From NCBI GenBank assembly GCA_028277195.1, contig JANQGS010000022.1:1-15078 (forward strand): a stretch of 15,078 nt of DNA. The letters run 5' to 3'. The notes beneath the pieces are model-generated. The model saw only the letters and a list, made by a program, of their open reading frames with translations. It was not told where the DNA came from and did not search any database. Position 1 is the stretch's first letter. Each line of letters opens with the position of its first letter. Both the position numbers and the translations under genes were made by a program. This document shows positions 14,840 through 15,078 of the stretch, piece by piece. The DNA comes from Candidatus Gastranaerophilales bacterium. GTDB taxonomy: Bacteria > Cyanobacteriota > Vampirovibrionia > Gastranaerophilales > UBA9971.

Positions 14840-14959
14840 ATTTTTAAAAATCGCCCGCCCGGCCCTCCCTGAAGGTGGTTAAGGGGAGCGAAGCAGGCGG
14901 CGCTGTCCGCATTTCGCAGGCTTCGCACCTTAACAATTTTTACATAGATTTTTAAAAAT
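14840..14959. repeat. Structured repeat module A
   Basis: It is bounded by two copies of ATTTTTAAAAAT (14840-14851 and 14948-14959). Inside is a nested hairpin: GTTAAGG (14878-14884) with CCTTAAC (14928-14934), GCGAAGC (14888-14894) with GCTTCGC (14920-14926), and GCGG (14897-14900) with CCGC (14907-14910). The preceding CCCGCCCGGCCCTCCCT can pair with the G-rich stretch at 15048-15063, which would join modules A and B in one branched fold. Confidence 0.6.
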
Positions 14960-15078
14960 TTTATCAAAATTCTATTGAAAAATTTGGGCGGCGCTTGCGA
15001 AGCAGGAGCTGCTTTGCAGCTCATTTTCGCAGCCGCCCAATCCACTGAGGGAGGGTGGGTGGGATATTTTGATAAAAT
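14958..15078. repeat. Structured repeat module B with 13-bp terminal inverted repeats
   Basis: ATTTTATCAAAAT (14958-14970) and ATTTTGATAAAAT (15066-15078) are perfect inverted repeats bounding 121 bases. Between them is a long hairpin: GGGCGGC (14986-14992) with GCCGCCC (15032-15038), TGCGAA (14996-15001) with TTCGCA (15026-15031), and GAGCTGC (15006-15012) with GCAGCTC (15016-15022), loop TTT. The layout resembles a miniature inverted-repeat element. The window ends at the right repeat, so a target duplication cannot be judged. Confidence 0.6.

Larger units (their letters stand above)
14674..15078. other. Gene-free region, A+T-rich then palindrome-rich
   Basis: The first 160 bases are leader and probable promoter DNA of the minus-strand repeat gene, extremely A+T-rich. 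From about 14840 to the window end, G+C-rich stem-loops alternate with A+T-rich blocks. The small open frame across 14824-15045 falls entirely in these palindromes and has no ribosome site, so I regard this region as noncoding. Confidence 0.7.

Noticed and set aside
14824..15045. A 73-codon minus-strand open frame
   Set aside because: It runs through the nested palindromes at the window end, has no ribosome site and an unremarkable composition; noncoding repeat explains it better.

Overview
The window reads as chromosomal DNA of a diderm (Gram-negative) bacterium of moderate G+C, about 40-45% by eye, with conventional start codons and Shine-Dalgarno sites. An AsmA-family protein, a bacterial clamp-loader pair (delta and delta-prime) and a CcdA-type thiol-redox membrane protein support this. 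I cannot assign a phylum; an under-sampled lineage is possible. No rRNA, tRNA, CRISPR array or transposase gene was found.

Layout. Positions 86-5213 carry three minus-strand genes that probably form one unit: a two-CBS protein, a 1073-residue AsmA-like protein and a membrane-anchored TPR protein. A roughly 200-base divergent spacer with two strong inverted repeats separates them from a plus-strand block. That block starts with a 3-methyladenine DNA glycosylase (5419-5949). It continues, behind a good sigma-70-type promoter (5968-5996), with holA (DNA polymerase III delta), a DpnI-family restriction endonuclease, holB (delta-prime) and a thioredoxin-like/CcdA membrane fusion. The last three genes overlap by a few bases. 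Two tandem DUF115/Maf-type genes (9625-13544, minus strand) converge on this operon; they are likely motility-associated or surface glycosyltransferases. A second two-CBS protein (13764-14198, plus) follows, then a bidirectional terminator. Last is a minus-strand gene for an unusual protein built of 11-residue DGPFTN(K/R)PP repeats (14269-14673), and a gene-free, palindrome-rich segment to the window end.

Main points of interest. (1) The DpnI-like gene is far more A+T-rich than its neighbours and lies inside the holA-holB operon. Removing the segment between two GATGT copies recreates an overlapping TGATG stop/start between holA and holB, so the insertion can be reconstructed to the base. (2) The tetranucleotide GATC, the DpnI target when adenine-methylated, occurs only once in 15,078 bases by my reading, whereas GTAC, of identical composition, occurs at least 20 times. 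(3) The repeat protein at 14269-14673 belongs to no family I recognise and has a perfect 13-bp inverted repeat directly upstream. (4) The last 240 bases hold two nested stem-loop modules, one bounded by perfect 13-bp inverted repeats, resembling a miniature mobile element or a structured RNA.
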